Counted from the first letter of the stretch, positions 25,301 through 33,370 are shown. The stretch: DNA of 64,000 nucleotides from Cladorhizidae sp. MBARI D1340-BT2 (GCA_028752905.1 JAQNBH010000002.1:34262596-34326595), one strand, 5' to 3'. The notes: generated by a model not told the origin, from the sequence alone. Made by a program: numbers and translations.

Positions 25301-25828
25301 TGTTAGATTCTGGCTTTCTTACTGATATTGGTAGAAGTGAGTCACTAAATAAGCAAGTTTAACTGAACTGAGACAATGTTATACATGCTCGTAAATTCCA
25401 GTCCTCACTGCACAACTACTGAGCATTTGTTATATGCAGTGCCATTGTGTGTTGCGTTCTACAACTGACCCCTGTAATTCAACTATTCATTAATTTTTTG
25501 GTTGAAATAATTTTGCACACCTGACCATAAATCCCCCCACCTCCGTCCTCCCCCCTTCCAAAATAGTTTGAAGAGGACAATCATTGGTACAAGTGTAGGC
25601 CAAGATTTCAACTTAGATGAAAGCTTCTATAATATCTATGGAGTTAGTGGAGGAACTCCATTTTCTCAGGGATTGGTTACTCATGTTGGAGGGGCCACTC
25701 CCATTGCATCGACTAACAAGTTTGACTTTGGTACACTGAGCCTGTTCAGTAGTAGTGCCACATGTCCCAGCTGTTTGGTATTGCTGCTGCTCATTGCTTC
25801 TTTTCTTCCCCTCATTGTGAACCTATAA
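4876..25828 (+). CDS. Reeler-DOMON protein gene (six exons visible, 5' incomplete)
   Basis: Host gene with exons 4876-4976, 14515-14569, 17608-17778, 18504-18680, 23709-23875 and 25567-25828. Together they give 933 coding bases (310 residues plus TAA) in one continuous frame with GT-AG introns. Order: end of a Reeler domain (residues 1-52), a Ser/Thr/Pro/Ala-rich linker (53-109), a DOMON domain (about 110-270), and a C-terminal hydrophobic segment ending LLLLIASFLPLIVNL. DOMON domains bind haem or sugars; with Reeler they occur in FRRS1/SDR2-type ferric reductases, but no cytochrome b561 helices follow here. The tail looks like a GPI-anchor signal or a single membrane segment, so an extracellular protein is inferred. 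Introns are full of transposons. The signal peptide and Reeler start were not found. Confidence 0.8.
4977..5159 (+). other. Intron start before LTR element L2
   Basis: Short intron sequence after the GTAATT donor, ending in TTTTG (5155-5159), the left copy of the L2 target duplication. Confidence 0.7.
5160..5642 (-). repeat. 3' LTR of element L2
   Basis: The minus-strand start is TGTCAGGCCTCAG (at 5642) and the end CTCTAGCA (at 5160). It matches 10546-11006 through almost its whole length, including a tandem pair of about 39 bp (TGATTGTCCTATGTG...). It is 22 bp longer than its partner. Confidence 0.9.
5643..5657 (-). other. Polypurine tract of element L2
   Basis: The minus strand reads AAGGAGGGGGTGA directly before the 3' LTR start. 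This is the expected primer site for plus-strand DNA synthesis. Confidence 0.8.
5658..6150 (-). pseudogene. RNase H region of element L2 pol
   Basis: Fragments of a Ty3/gypsy RNase H domain: FIQTDTSTKWIASVLS (first catalytic Asp in TD), YSATEIECLA, and at the C-terminus NHKALTQLHSSTHLNGRLTRW then NANGLSGQAW (usually NADALS). It would remove the RNA strand during reverse transcription. It is broken by frameshifts, for example near 5895-5960. Confidence 0.75.
6150..7130 (-). pseudogene. Reverse transcriptase of element L2
   Basis: The N-terminal lead-in (about 6825-7100) ends in IRTCPYRLALAWRDQL. Then come FVVVPVCKPDGTVRLIDLT (about 6640), KTAFCMPWHFTMMPFGLRNA (about 6500), and the thumb with VGRGKVSTPDHRVEAIRNY and FLGTTGYYGKLIP (about 6150-6300). 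The stretch that should hold the first catalytic Asp (TLDLxKGYWQ) is missing between RLIDLT and VEKTAF, so this is an internal deletion. The YIDD-box region is also not readable. It is a dead polymerase. Confidence 0.75.
7150..8575 (-). pseudogene. Integrase of element L2 (upstream of RT)
   Basis: Pre-integrase region EDPTLARIQQFAEDGYIWKN (about 8200-8270), then an HHCC zinc-binding module (AHSNKLGHF near 8120, RACPECQKAA near 7990). The core has FDLVGPLPKAKSGNRYI and LTDQGSVF (two of the three catalytic Asp/Glu residues). The Glu helix near 7620 is garbled. The C-terminal domain GMLVLVRTPNLSGKLDDLWD lies at about 7200-7290. It would insert the cDNA. A short duplication (CTTTTTGTAAGAAAAA twice, 8071-8103) interrupts the zinc module. 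Its position before RT is the key oddity. Confidence 0.8.
8590..8885 (-). pseudogene. Aspartic protease of element L2
   Basis: Retroviral-type aspartyl protease with the active-site motif CIDTGADRIIVDA (about 8750-8790), preceded by QPGLYVEDRVGQRECRM. It would mature the polyprotein. The open frame continues to 8517, past the domain. The flap region was not located. Confidence 0.75.
8886..10262 (-). pseudogene. gag of element L2
   Basis: Starts at the ATG at 10262 (MTSRRKANDKSERAD). A long charged coiled coil follows (EERRAIRREVEERQTRE, about 9890-10080). The gag core contains DQPASYLQKFEDTLSTAG (about 9640-9690). A degenerate zinc knuckle CFGRGKKAHKCPDC lies near 8945-8985; its second Cys is Arg, so zinc binding is lost. 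The core is clearly related to gag of element L3 at 33592-34280. Several frameshifts. Confidence 0.75.
10528..10543 (-). other. tRNA primer-binding site of element L2
   Basis: The minus strand reads TGGTGGCAAGCGGTGG, two bases after the 5' LTR. Same class as the sites next to the other LTRs here. Confidence 0.8.
10546..11006 (-). repeat. 5' LTR of element L2
   Basis: The minus strand runs from TGTCAGGCCTCAG (11006) to CTCTAACA (10546). Two TATA-like boxes (TATAAATAG) lie near 10940-10955 on the minus strand and could be promoter remnants. It is flanked outside by TTTTG (11007-11011). Confidence 0.9.
11758..11930. repeat. Imperfect (TTG/TTA/ATT)n tract
   Basis: Trinucleotide-rich stretch of GTT, ATT, GAT and TTA units with interruptions such as ACCCACATCATT. 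Confidence 0.8.
12964..13110. repeat. Tandem duplication, about 75 bp
   Basis: Two adjacent copies beginning GTAATGAGATGAAAA and continuing through ACTGAATGA...ATGTGGAAGTA...GTGAGATG. They differ by several substitutions. Confidence 0.75.
13877..14480. repeat. Degenerate tandem array, about 65-bp unit
   Basis: About eight diverged units sharing CTTCAACCTGCCTCAACC, a GTGTGACATTGATC-like part and CCCCATAGAGCTATTGTC. It ends about 35 bp before exon B. Confidence 0.7.
14515..14569 (+). CDS. Reeler-DOMON gene, exon B (Reeler end)
   Basis: 55-base exon between ATAG and GTAAGT. It completes the split Arg codon of exon A and ends at a codon boundary. It encodes YSIVREQPTFWFDLRTYD; the TFWF strand is typical of the last strand of Reeler domains. 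Confidence 0.8.
14570..17607 (+). other. Intron B-C
   Basis: No gene or transposon recognised. Simple repeats: (GT)n with CTGT interruptions at about 15980-16072, and CA-rich runs around 17504-17530 just before exon C. Confidence 0.6.
17608..17778 (+). CDS. Reeler-DOMON gene, exon C (linker)
   Basis: 57 codons, phase 0 at both ends, acceptor CACACAG and donor GTCAGT. The product is low-complexity and Thr/Ser/Pro/Ala-rich (for example ATPANTSTPESSTTSTSPAA), likely an O-glycosylated stalk between the Reeler and DOMON domains. It ends acidic (TLDTEVELRDR). Confidence 0.7.
18504..18680 (+). CDS. Reeler-DOMON gene, exon D (DOMON start)
   Basis: 59 codons, phase 0 at both ends, acceptor TGCTGCAG and donor GTGAGC. 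It encodes a Cys pair (GCEISLCF) and the DOMON signature ISIYMEG-like then TSAWVAVGFSETRNM, the G-W-x-A-x-G-F-S motif of the family. Confidence 0.85.
18681..19571 (+). other. Intron D-E, left part
   Basis: No gene seen. A short (TC)n(TA)n repeat lies at about 19302-19338. It ends at the left terminal repeat of the DNA transposon. Confidence 0.6.
19572..21914 (-). mobile_element. DNA transposon with DUF7869-like transposase, TA duplications
   Basis: Terminal inverted repeats begin TGTGACCTTCC(A/C)(C/T)GTGAAAA and continue GGTACTTC; left 19572-19605, right about 21880-21914. Both sides are flanked by TA (19570-19571, 21915-21916), consistent with a 2-bp target duplication. The body holds a broken minus-strand gene (19808-21563). 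It sits in intron D-E of the Reeler-DOMON gene. Confidence 0.75.
19808..21563 (-). pseudogene. DUF7869-like (DDE-type) transposase, decayed
   Basis: Read right to left: an acidic N-terminus (SEVESDEEEQIFLPWDSVEV), a Cys pair (ASDLCYRCQQNN, about 20960), a linker (ARHYYREQCEKAKDS), then a core with MHYSYDFAQQVHFPLDSQQT...KTARKCGIF and NVVFHADRAK (about 20510-20776). The last motif is a damaged form of the HADNC-type DDE motif of this family. A later block, MMFLQQFFKPIPNILQYHRF, is at 20020-20379. The C-terminus carries a CCHC knuckle CLVCHKIGHTKRTC (about 19820-19865). At least five frameshifts or stops. The family name rests on memory of its motifs. Confidence 0.65.
21915..23708 (+). other. 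Intron D-E, right part
   Basis: A plus-strand ORF at 22450-22893 (147 codons) shows no known domain and is probably chance or an old repeat. AT-rich ATT/AAT-type sequence precedes exon E (23530-23690). Confidence 0.5.
23709..23875 (+). CDS. Reeler-DOMON gene, exon E (DOMON middle)
   Basis: 167 bases, acceptor TCTCTACAG, donor GTATGT; phase 0 to phase 2. It encodes FSADVLACNRDPTSDRIVAV, then DTWNMA and QDDISLLAGMFSNGRIRC, the middle strands of a DOMON domain. About 70 percent identical at protein level to exon E' at 57034-57197, which is one codon shorter. Confidence 0.85.
23876..25566 (+). other. Intron E-F
   Basis: No gene seen. Features: a CAA/AACAAC-rich patch at 24005-24050, a block around 24860-24925 (CCCAAGAGGTGTG...TAGCAAC) that resembles the minus strand at 54640-54700 in the paralogue's matching intron, and a C-run at about 25115-25138. 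Confidence 0.6.
25567..25828 (+). CDS. Reeler-DOMON gene, exon F (DOMON end, hydrophobic tail)
   Basis: Acceptor CCAAAATAG. One base completes the split Leu codon and then 87 codons run to TAA. It encodes KRTIIGTSVGQDFNLDESFY, then NIYGVSGGTP and THVGGATPIAS (end of DOMON). The tail is CLVLLLLIASFLPLIVNL, a likely GPI-anchor signal or membrane segment. Its paralogue is exon F' at 53192-53450. Confidence 0.85.
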
Positions 25829-26060
25829 CTCAGAACACAACCTATGCAGAATATATAACTAAAACACACTATGATCCATCCTGCTGTGAACATATGCATA
25901 CAGTTGCACATCATACACATCATATTGTTGTTTTATATTAAATATACCAAATTATGATACTGTTGTTATTATTAATGTGTATTATTAATGTGTATATGTG
26001 TGTGCAAAGGTGTGAAAAATAATTAGGAGATTGTTACCATTTTAATGTTAATATCACCTC
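25829..26060 (+). other. 3' UTR and downstream sequence
   Basis: A possible polyadenylation signal ATTAAA lies at 25937-25942, about 110 bases after the stop. The rest is AT-rich with no other feature. Confidence 0.45.
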
Positions 26061-26168
26061 AATAATCAACTTCAAATTTTATTCACTGGACGTTTCGACT
26101 AGATGCTCTAGTCTTTGATGATAACTAGAGCATCTAACGTCGAGTGAATAGAATTTGAAGTTGATTAT
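26061..26168. repeat. Near-perfect palindrome of a hammerhead-like repeat
   Basis: The left arm (CAATAATCAACTTCAAATTT... to TCTAGT) is the inverse of the right arm (ACTAGAGCATCT... to GAAGTTGATTATTG), about 50 bp each with a loop of about 11 bases. The minus strand of the left arm contains GACTAGAGCATCTAGTC followed by GAAACGTC, the stem II and 3' core of the hammerhead-like module. This looks like a head-to-head dimer. Confidence 0.75.
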
Positions 26169-26389
26169 TGAGAAGGTGATTTTAATGTTATTATGTCAAC
26201 TGAGAGTTCATTGCGATTAATGTTATACCAAGACTTGTATATATAAAAAATAATATTTCTAAATCATCCTCTCATGCTTGTGATCTGCATGTATACATAT
26301 ATCTTGCCTCTTTTCTGTCAAGTAAATGAAAAATAAAACCTTTGCTTCTCTACACCTATGGGCATGCTAGCTCTCCCTCTATTGGAATG

Positions 26390-26419
26390 GGGCAGATACC
26401 AAAATACAAATGCACACAC

Positions 26420-26450
<31 letters not shown>

Positions 26451-27645
26451 GTTTATTATCAGCTAAAATTAAAATTCACTTTGGCTGCTTCTAAGTATAC
26501 TAAATGGTGATTTCAGCTGTTAAATAATCTGTAAAGGTTAAGGTAATTAAGGACCAGGAGTTTAAAAAAATTTAAAACTGTGATTAATGTCTTCCAGATC
26601 TTGCATCCTCTATCTTCCTGCCCCCTCCCCCTACATATATACAATAGGTTCATTCAGACTGCCAGTAGATTCTGAATCTCAAATGCAGTAATTTGCTTCT
26701 CGATACAATAAAACACCCGAAAATCAGTAGATCATCAATACAGTAAACATGATTGTGTATGAAAATGTGAAATCCAATTCAAGAGTCGCCTATGCATATA
26801 TCCCTGTTGAGTCTAGTTGAGTCAGCATTTGCTGCAAGCTTCGCTAGAAAGAAAACAACAGACGGTCAAAAAAATACTAACGATCATTGCATCTATATGC
26901 ATGTTATGCAAGACTGCAAGCCTATTAATTAAATAAAATGGGTATTCAATGAACTCTCAGTTGATGTAATGAAATTACAATGAACTCATTTAATAACTTG
27001 AAATTTGCTCTCATCATTTCGACTACATCAAGGCCATTGAGAGAGCAAATTTCAAGTTGGTCATTGTAATTAAATTGACTTGCCAAAAAATTGAAATGAA
27101 AATTTTAAATATTTACAGGATCTTTTACAATAATGAAAACCAATATCATAATAACTCTGTAATTAATAGGTAAAGTCTCCTATAAATGGTTGAGATCCAA
27201 TGGTAAACATTTGTGAGTGTAGTAGCACTCCCTTACAGTAGCTATTTCAATATAATTATTATGGCAAACTATCAACAAAAAACACCCAAGCTTGTAAATT
27301 GCCTTGCTAAAACACATCAGCAACTTCTTAAACTACTCAACCTGAAATTTTCCTCTTGACATTTCAGCTAGATGCTCTAGCCTTCATCAGGAATAATTCA
27401 TTGTTAGCTTTCGTTGAGAGCTACTTAGCTGCACAGATGATACTTATACCATAATTAGCTCCAAAAAGACTCCTGGTATTAAAATAAATTTAAAACTCCT
27501 GGTCCTTAATGACCTTAACCTTTTTTAATGCACCATTTAGTATACATAGAAGCAGCCAAAGTGAATTTTAGCTGATAATAAACTTGCTGAGTGAGTGTGT
27601 GTGTGTGCGTGTGTTGTGTGTGCATTTGTATTTTTGTATCTGCTG
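26390..27645. repeat. Inverted repeat pair, about 170 bp arms (possible foldback element)
   Basis: Arms 26390-26570 and 27478-27645 are inverted copies. Both contain CTCCTGGTCCTTAAT, the segment CACCATTTAGTATAC, AGCTGATAATAAACTTG and a CA/GT microsatellite, and both end at GCAGATAC/GTATCTGC. The 900-bp interior has another hairpin (ACTTGAAATTTGCTCTC and its inverse, about 26998-27052) and the hammerhead-like copy at 27356-27395. No transposase is seen. Confidence 0.65.
27356..27395 (-). ncRNA. Hammerhead-ribozyme-like motif, intact core
   Basis: The minus strand reads CTGATGA (27390-27384), a stem II with arms GGCTAGA and TCTAGCT around GCA, GAAA (27365-27362) and TGTC (27361-27358). All core bases of a type I hammerhead are present, but stem III is minimal, as in the dimer-acting hammerheads described for Penelope-like elements and retrozymes. 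Stem I pairing is weak. Cleavage is an inference. Confidence 0.55.
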
Positions 27646-27849
27646 CACTACCTTGGTAAGGTAATGCAGCAGACCAAAAGCTGTTCAGAGTGTGAAATCC
27701 ATCTTCAAGGATCACCTATGCCTTTATCCTTTCCCAGGCATGACTTGCGTAGGATAGGTGTGGCTATTCATGATAAGGACTCCAAGTGTTCCAATGCCTT
27801 GCATAGACTTTCTCTTGTTTATTGAACATATGGTACATACATAGGTTTA

Positions 27850-28970
27850 ATCATTTTGGTGATGGCGAGCTTCGTTTGGTTGACAGCGATGCCGAGGGGG
27901 AAATAGTACTTGGGAGTCAGTCTGGAAATGGTCACTGTCATTGCCCTGTATGCAACCATTGGATATTTGTCACTAGATCTCTTCCATGTTCACGGTCCTA
28001 TCAATGATCCCTGTGAGGGCTCTTTTCCCCTGCAGCTAAAAGCCCAAGTATCATCGACCACGTAGACACCTTTTGTCCACCAGTTTGTAATAGATTCTCA
28101 AAGGGTTTCTTCGTGCATCTCAAGAGTGTGCTGCATGGAAAATGGTCACCATTTTGCAGCAAGTAAGTGCTAATTTCTGCGATGTGTCTGCATAGTCTAG
28201 GTACTGTACTTCCATTCTCGCTGCTTACAATTACCAAGGAGCGGAGGTCAGCAAAGAAGCTTGGTCACTCAATTATTAATGCTAAATCCCCTGCATTGTG
28301 GGGACTAGCAGCCCAATATTTTGCAAATCCTTGAAATCACCCATAGATCATTTGGATAACAGGCTTTCATCCAAATTGGAGGAGGGTGACTATAAGGGTG
28401 CAGTGCATATTTCTAGCTCAGTAGATTCCCTAGCAGAATGTAATGATGATACTCGAACTATCCTAAAGGAAAAATATCCCTTTCCTCATCAATTTCACAT
28501 TCGAGATGTTCCTTCAGAAGTTTTAGACTGTGCTATGAATATATTGGAGGAGAAGGTAGCTAAGGCAGAAAGTTTTATCTGCATTCACTCAGCAACATCC
28601 TTCTTGGTGAGAATCCTGAATTCAGAATTCCTTTTTCTTTGGTGCATCACTATTGCTGTATCAAAATGAGGTGGAGGTATTAGACCCATTGCTGTGGGTT
28701 GTACTCTCTGCAGACTAGCTGCTAAGTGTACCATTAGCGAGTGAAGACCTGTTAGTTCTGTACTAGCCCCCCTGCAGCTATGATTTGGTGTGTTGCCCAT
28801 GGGTGCTGAAGCTGCTACACATGCAGCTAGAATTACTGTGCAAAATCTTGCCCCTGATAGCGTACTTTTGAAATTGGACTTCAGAAATGCATTTAATAGT
28901 CTACGCAGGGATAAGATGTTCCAAGCGGTCAGGGATTTGACTCCACAGTTTTTACCTTTAGTAATAGTTT
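27850..28970 (+). pseudogene. Old RLE-type LINE, copy A, part 1 (N-terminus to RT middle)
   Basis: Non-LTR retrotransposon remnant. It shows a CPVC zinc-finger start (HCHCPVCNHW, about 27940), then LSSKLEEGDYKGAV (about 28360), matching SEKLEEGDFKGAV of copy C. The RT fingers and palm follow: GGGIRPIAVGCTL-type (about 28670) and LKLDFRNAFNSLRRDKM (about 28870, catalytic Asp). Many stops. It is cut at about 28970, before the QGDPLG motif, by an inverted LTR-element fragment; the sequence resumes at 32345. Confidence 0.75.
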
Positions 28971-30788
28971 GAAAGAACCAGAAATGCCCTCACCTCCTCC
29001 TTTCGCTTGAGTCTGCGATTCCAGATAGCCTTGATTTTTGCCTGTAGCAGTCGTACTTGTCCTCGGCCTACTTAGTGGCCCAGGAACTGGCAGTCAGATC
29101 TTTCCAGCTGGCATTGCAGTGCCTTCAAATGTCAGTCCCAGTTCTTCTAGTTAGATTAGAGTAAACTTCAGACTGAAAACAACAATATCATCAATGTAGG
29201 CTGCAGCGATCTCTGGCAGTGCCACATTCATCATTTGCTGAAATACCGAGGGAGCATTTTTTAGCCCAAATGGCATTCGGACATACTCCCATATTCCTTT
29301 TGGCGTGATGAATGCTGTTTTTGGAATCAAGTCGTGATGTACCAGAAACTGGTGGTACCCTCTCGCTAAGTCCACAGTTGTGAGGAATCTTGCTCTTGCC
29401 GGCCCGTCAATTACCCTAGGTAGGTCCGGTTTGGTGATTCGATCGAGTTGCCTGTAGTCAACAACCAGTCTCACTCCTCCATCTACATTGGTGACTAGCA
29501 CTACTGGTGATGCATGTCAGGGAGCATCCCGACAACTGCCTCTGACACCTCTGGAAAAGGAGGACCTGTGGGAATCACGTTGTGACTGCCTCTGACACCT
29601 CTGGGAAAGGAGGAACAACCTGTGGGAATCCCTCACCTGATTACTCACCTACATCAGAAGGTGTAAAACCACAGAGATAAGAGAAGACAGACTACCGACC
29701 AAACCACTACGTGAACTGTGATAGAATCTATAAAAGAGAAGAACAGCAAAGAGAAAAAGAGAACAAAGAAAGAAAGAAAGCGAACGATTAAGAAAGACAA
29801 TTAAGACTGAGTAAGTCTATCATCGAACGAGATAGATTACTAGTGATATTGTGCTTATTGATATATGTTTTAATGTGCATTTGAGCCATTGTTTTATTGT
29901 TCTAACAAGCTCTAGTGAGGGAGTGAGGTTAGTGTATTGGTCTTACCAAGGTCTTGAGGGCAAGAGGTGTGGTGCATCTAGGTTCTCAGACAAGGGTTTG
30001 GCGTCATCAGAAACTGCTAGTGGCTTATAAGAGGTCACGGAGAGAGTTTCCGACAATGCACATGGGCTTCCCAATGTTCCATTTTCCAATAGTGTCTTAA
30101 CTTCTACCTCCAGATTCCTTTACTTGTCTGCTGGCATTCGGTAGGGCGGTTGACTTAGTTGGTAGTTTCTATTCGTATCACTTCCCCTGCAGCACAGCCT
30201 GGTCTCTTCCTGAACTGAGCACGGTATTTCTGCATCAGCTACTGCAGTTTTGCTTTGTCTACCTGCTCCAGGTTAACTTCTTCCATGTCCAGTAGGACTT
30301 CCCCTTCCTCCCCTTCAAAGCAGTCAGACATCTCTCTCTCGAAGATCTAAGTTGCAGCCCAATGCTGGGGAATTGTAAGATCTCAATAAGTTAATAAGCC
30401 TTTTTACCTTTTTACAGGGATGCTCAATGTGGATTTCATAGATTGACACATCACATCATCGCATCACAGGTAGGGTCCTCCCAATCAGCGTGGAAACTAT
30501 GTCCTTTTGGTGGAGTCCTCAGCAAGACCAGGTCTCCTTGTTGGAATATACTTGTTCATGCTTTTGGGTTGAACTGGTGTTTGGATTTAGATTTCTGTTC
30601 CTCCTCTCTCTCCCGAGATATATTCTGCAATTCCTCAAATAAATCCTGCAGTGGTTATGTATGTCACAACATCGGTTGGCATTTCCTCTTTTCTGTCCAC
30701 TGCTCCTTTAGGTTCTGGGGAAGTCCCCTGATCTGTCACCCATACAGCAGTTCAGAAGGGTTGAAACCAGTGGATTCATGTGGGGCTC
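28970..30788 (-). pseudogene. LTR retrotransposon L4 fragment (IN end, RT), inverted
   Basis: Read right to left: end of an integrase core (APHESTGFNPSELLYG, about 30740-30786), the integrase C-terminal domain (QGDLVLLRTPPKGHSFHADW, about 30485-30545), then RT with LVVDYRQLDRITKPDLPRV, LTTVDLARGYHQFLVHHDL, MPFGLKNAPSVFQQM and the catalytic AAYIDDIVVFS (29151-29501), and part of the thumb (about 28985-29100). Integrase again precedes RT. Truncated at both ends, with no LTR of its own recognised. It is split in frame by the solo LTR at 29515-30055. Confidence 0.8.
29515..30055 (+). repeat. Solo LTR with ATGCA target duplication
   Basis: A 541-bp block from TGTCAGGGAGC to TTTCCGACA, flanked on both sides by ATGCA (29510-29514 and 30056-30060). 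Removing the block and one ATGCA restores an open RT frame, which proves insertion. It contains a tandem pair of about 50 bp (GACTGCCTCTGACACCTCTG) near 29530-29625 and a TATAAAAG box near 29731, which suggests plus orientation. Confidence 0.85.
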
Positions 30789-31397
30789 TGTCAGGGAAAT
30801 ACTCTCACCTGACAGTGGCAGAACCAGCAGGTGGTGTTGACAGCAGAACATCACTATCTGTGGGATTAACAAAGGGACATATACATGTGAAAGAACAAGC
30901 CACTCATGGGAACAAACAAGCCACAACAACACCACAGACAATAAGCAAGAACACTCACCTGACTGAGGAGCCTGTGACATGGGTTGACCCAAGTGAAGAT
31001 GATTGGTCCAATCCACAGGTTGGCAAGGAGACCAGTGATGTCAAACTGGACTGATAGAAAGAATATAAAAGGAGACTATGAATAAGATAAAAACACGCTA
31101 TGGCCTATGCCCAAAAGAACTGATACCTGATTATGTTGAACTTTAAGAACTGTTGTAAGAACTTTGATTGAGATTGTTGATAGTGTCGATTGACACTGTG
31201 TATGTGTCTGTATTTAATATAATATAACATACTTATTTCAAGTGGGTAGCCAGTATCTCGGGGAGAGATACTGAGTTTGGCTTGGTATAAGATTTCTAGC
31301 AGGTGGCTAGGAATAGGTCCCAGGCGTCGGACGAAAGTGTGGATCTGACTGAACAGTTAAAGTGTCTGTTTCAGCAGAAAGACAACTTTCCGTCACA
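30789..31397 (+). repeat. LTR of a plus-strand LTR element (L5)
   Basis: Runs from TGTCAGGGAAATACTC to CCGTCACA and is followed at once by a primer-binding site. The start resembles the L1 LTR (TGTCAGGGAAACC). A TATAAAAGG box lies near 31065. No second LTR was found, so the element is truncated downstream. Confidence 0.7.
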
Positions 31398-31398
31398 T

Positions 31399-31416
31399 TG
31401 GTGGCAGCGGTGGGAT
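31399..31416 (+). other. tRNA primer-binding site of L5
   Basis: TGGTGGCAGCGGTGGGAT one base after the LTR end. Confidence 0.75.
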
Positions 31417-31755
31417 ATCTAGAGAAAGATATCCCGGAGTCAAATAGCTAAGCACTCGGAGGTAGAATTGAGAAAGCTGACTAAGGATTACATAGGGGAA
31501 AGTGTTCTCTTGTGTTTGGGGTTAATTACTACAACCTGAAGTGAGAGGTTGAAGTAGTTGAATCTTGTGGAGGTTTGATTGTCAAGGACATTTTAAATGT
31601 TTTAGTCCCTCGGGACAGGTGCATATCTCTTTTGCTTATCAGTTTAGTAGTTTTGGTGCTACTTATATCCTTCTATTTATGTTTTAGCCATGCTAGGTGG
31701 GGAAGAGGCTGATAGCTCGCCTAGTATGTACATCTCCACTGATCCTGGCAAGAAG
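31417..31755 (+). other. Leader and gag start of L5, truncated
   Basis: Leader sequence including a GATATC...GATATC hairpin next to the primer site, then an ATG at 31690 opening a short frame (MLGGEEADSSPSMYISTDPG). No gag domain follows; the element appears broken off near 31755. Confidence 0.5.
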
Positions 31756-32344
31756 TGCCTCAAATGCCAAGTCCCTCTCCTTCCATCTTAATCGTTCCCC
31801 TTCTCTTTCTTCTTCCCTGGTTGCCTAGTCGTGATCCAGCCGCTCTACTCACTCCTGTATTCATTGCAAAAACATTAGCAATACTGCATTACTCTAAGGC
31901 CCGGCCTCAGTCACAGTGCTAGCTGAACTGGCTTTCTTTGTACTTCTGACTCAATCCTCTGCATGGTCATGGGTTTCAAAGACATCATTGCCCAGTCTGC
32001 AAGCAGTTCTTTGAACCTGCAGGTGCTGAAAACTTCTTTCGGCCACCAATAAGTCACAGGCGCCTCCTTTCTGATGGGGCGCTGAATTCATCAGTAGTGC
32101 TGCCACCAGCCTGGTTAGGTGTTTACCCTCCAGGAACTGAATAGCTCAGAATAGTAAATTTAGATACTCACAAGAGAATGGCAGGGAAGTATATAGACTT
32201 GAACTGAACAACTTCCACAAGACCAACATTTGACTACCTACTGCAGAACCCCTATAAAGAACATAGTGTGTGTAATGTTCGGTGGGTTTATCTAAACATA
32301 ATCATATCATGATATGTACTGATTACTCTCCAGCTATGCTAAGT
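31756..32344. other. Unassigned remnant between L5 and LINE copy A
   Basis: No intact ORF. A plus-strand snippet HHCPVCKQFFEPAGAENFF near 31985-32040 resembles the N-terminal zinc finger of the RLE LINEs here, so part may be a further LINE copy. The origin of the rest is unknown. Confidence 0.35.
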
Positions 32345-33017
32345 GAGTTTTGTTTGAGCTACTAGAGTCAGTATCTCGGGAAAGAATGTCACCCTGTGGA
32401 AATGGTTCTCCAACAAGATTTTTCTTTGGAGATAGTGTGATAGTGTCAAAGGAGTGGGTGATCCCTTGGGCACAGCATTGTTTTCCTCACTATTTACTCA
32501 GTACTAGAGGACCTACAGTCAGAACTTTGCATCTTTTATCTGGATGACTACATGATAGATGGTAATTCGGTGGATGTAGTGCATGACTTTCAGAAAGTGG
32601 AGCTTTTAGCTCAGGATGTAGGCCACCCTTTGAACCACACTAGGTGCGAATTGGTATGTCGAGATCATACCGCTCTGGGTTTCTTACTAGTGGATATTCC
32701 AGGTTTTTTGGTAGTGAACCCAGAGTCATCTACCCTTTTGGATTCACCAATTGGTGGAGCGGAAATCATTGATTTAATCCTTGGGAAGAAGATAGATTCA
32801 TTGCGTGTTTTGGGAGAGAGACTTAAGTTACCTCCATGCTCATGATGCATTGTATCTCCTCTGACATGCCTTTTGTATTCTCAAACTACTATATACATTA
32901 CGTTCATCTCCGTCCTTCTCTTCTCCACTACTACAGTCATTTGACAGGCTGCAAAGAGGAATAGTAAGTGAGATAGTGAATGTTGACCTAAGTTACTATG
33001 CATGGGCACAGGCATCA
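32345..33017 (+). pseudogene. Old RLE-type LINE, copy A, part 2 (RT palm and thumb)
   Basis: Continues copy A. It shows a degraded QGDPLG block (GVGDPLGTALF, about 32457), the catalytic box YLDD at 32537-32548, then SVDVVHDFQKVELL and SLRVLGERLKLP, which align with copies B and C. It ends at CATCA (33013-33017), the left target duplication of element L3. Confidence 0.75.
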
Positions 33018-33368
33018 TGTCATGAAAGGCCCTAACATCCAGGCTCCTTCCTAACTATTAAACACACACAAATTATTCATGCATATCAGACTAAGGTATT
33101 GATTTGACAATTAACCATAGCATTCATTAGTTAACCACTTGCTTATCTTGTATCATCCTTGTTTAAACATATAATTATAGTCATTTCTTGTGAGCCTGCG
33201 GGCGGGGTATTTAACCCTGACCCAGCTGTGCTAGTGCAGTTCTGTACAATCTCTATTTTATCCAATAACCTACTTACAGCCTATACTCTGTGTAGATAGA
33301 TACCTTGGGGATTTGAACCTCTCCTTGGTTGGGTAGAAGTGCTATCATTATTACCTTTTGCCCCAACA
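33018..33368 (+). repeat. 5' LTR of element L3
   Basis: TGTCATGAAAGG to CCCCAACA, 351 bp. It matches 37710-38058 with scattered substitutions and a few indels. A GGTATTTAA box near 33207 may be the promoter element. Confidence 0.9.
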
Positions 33369-33370
33369 CT

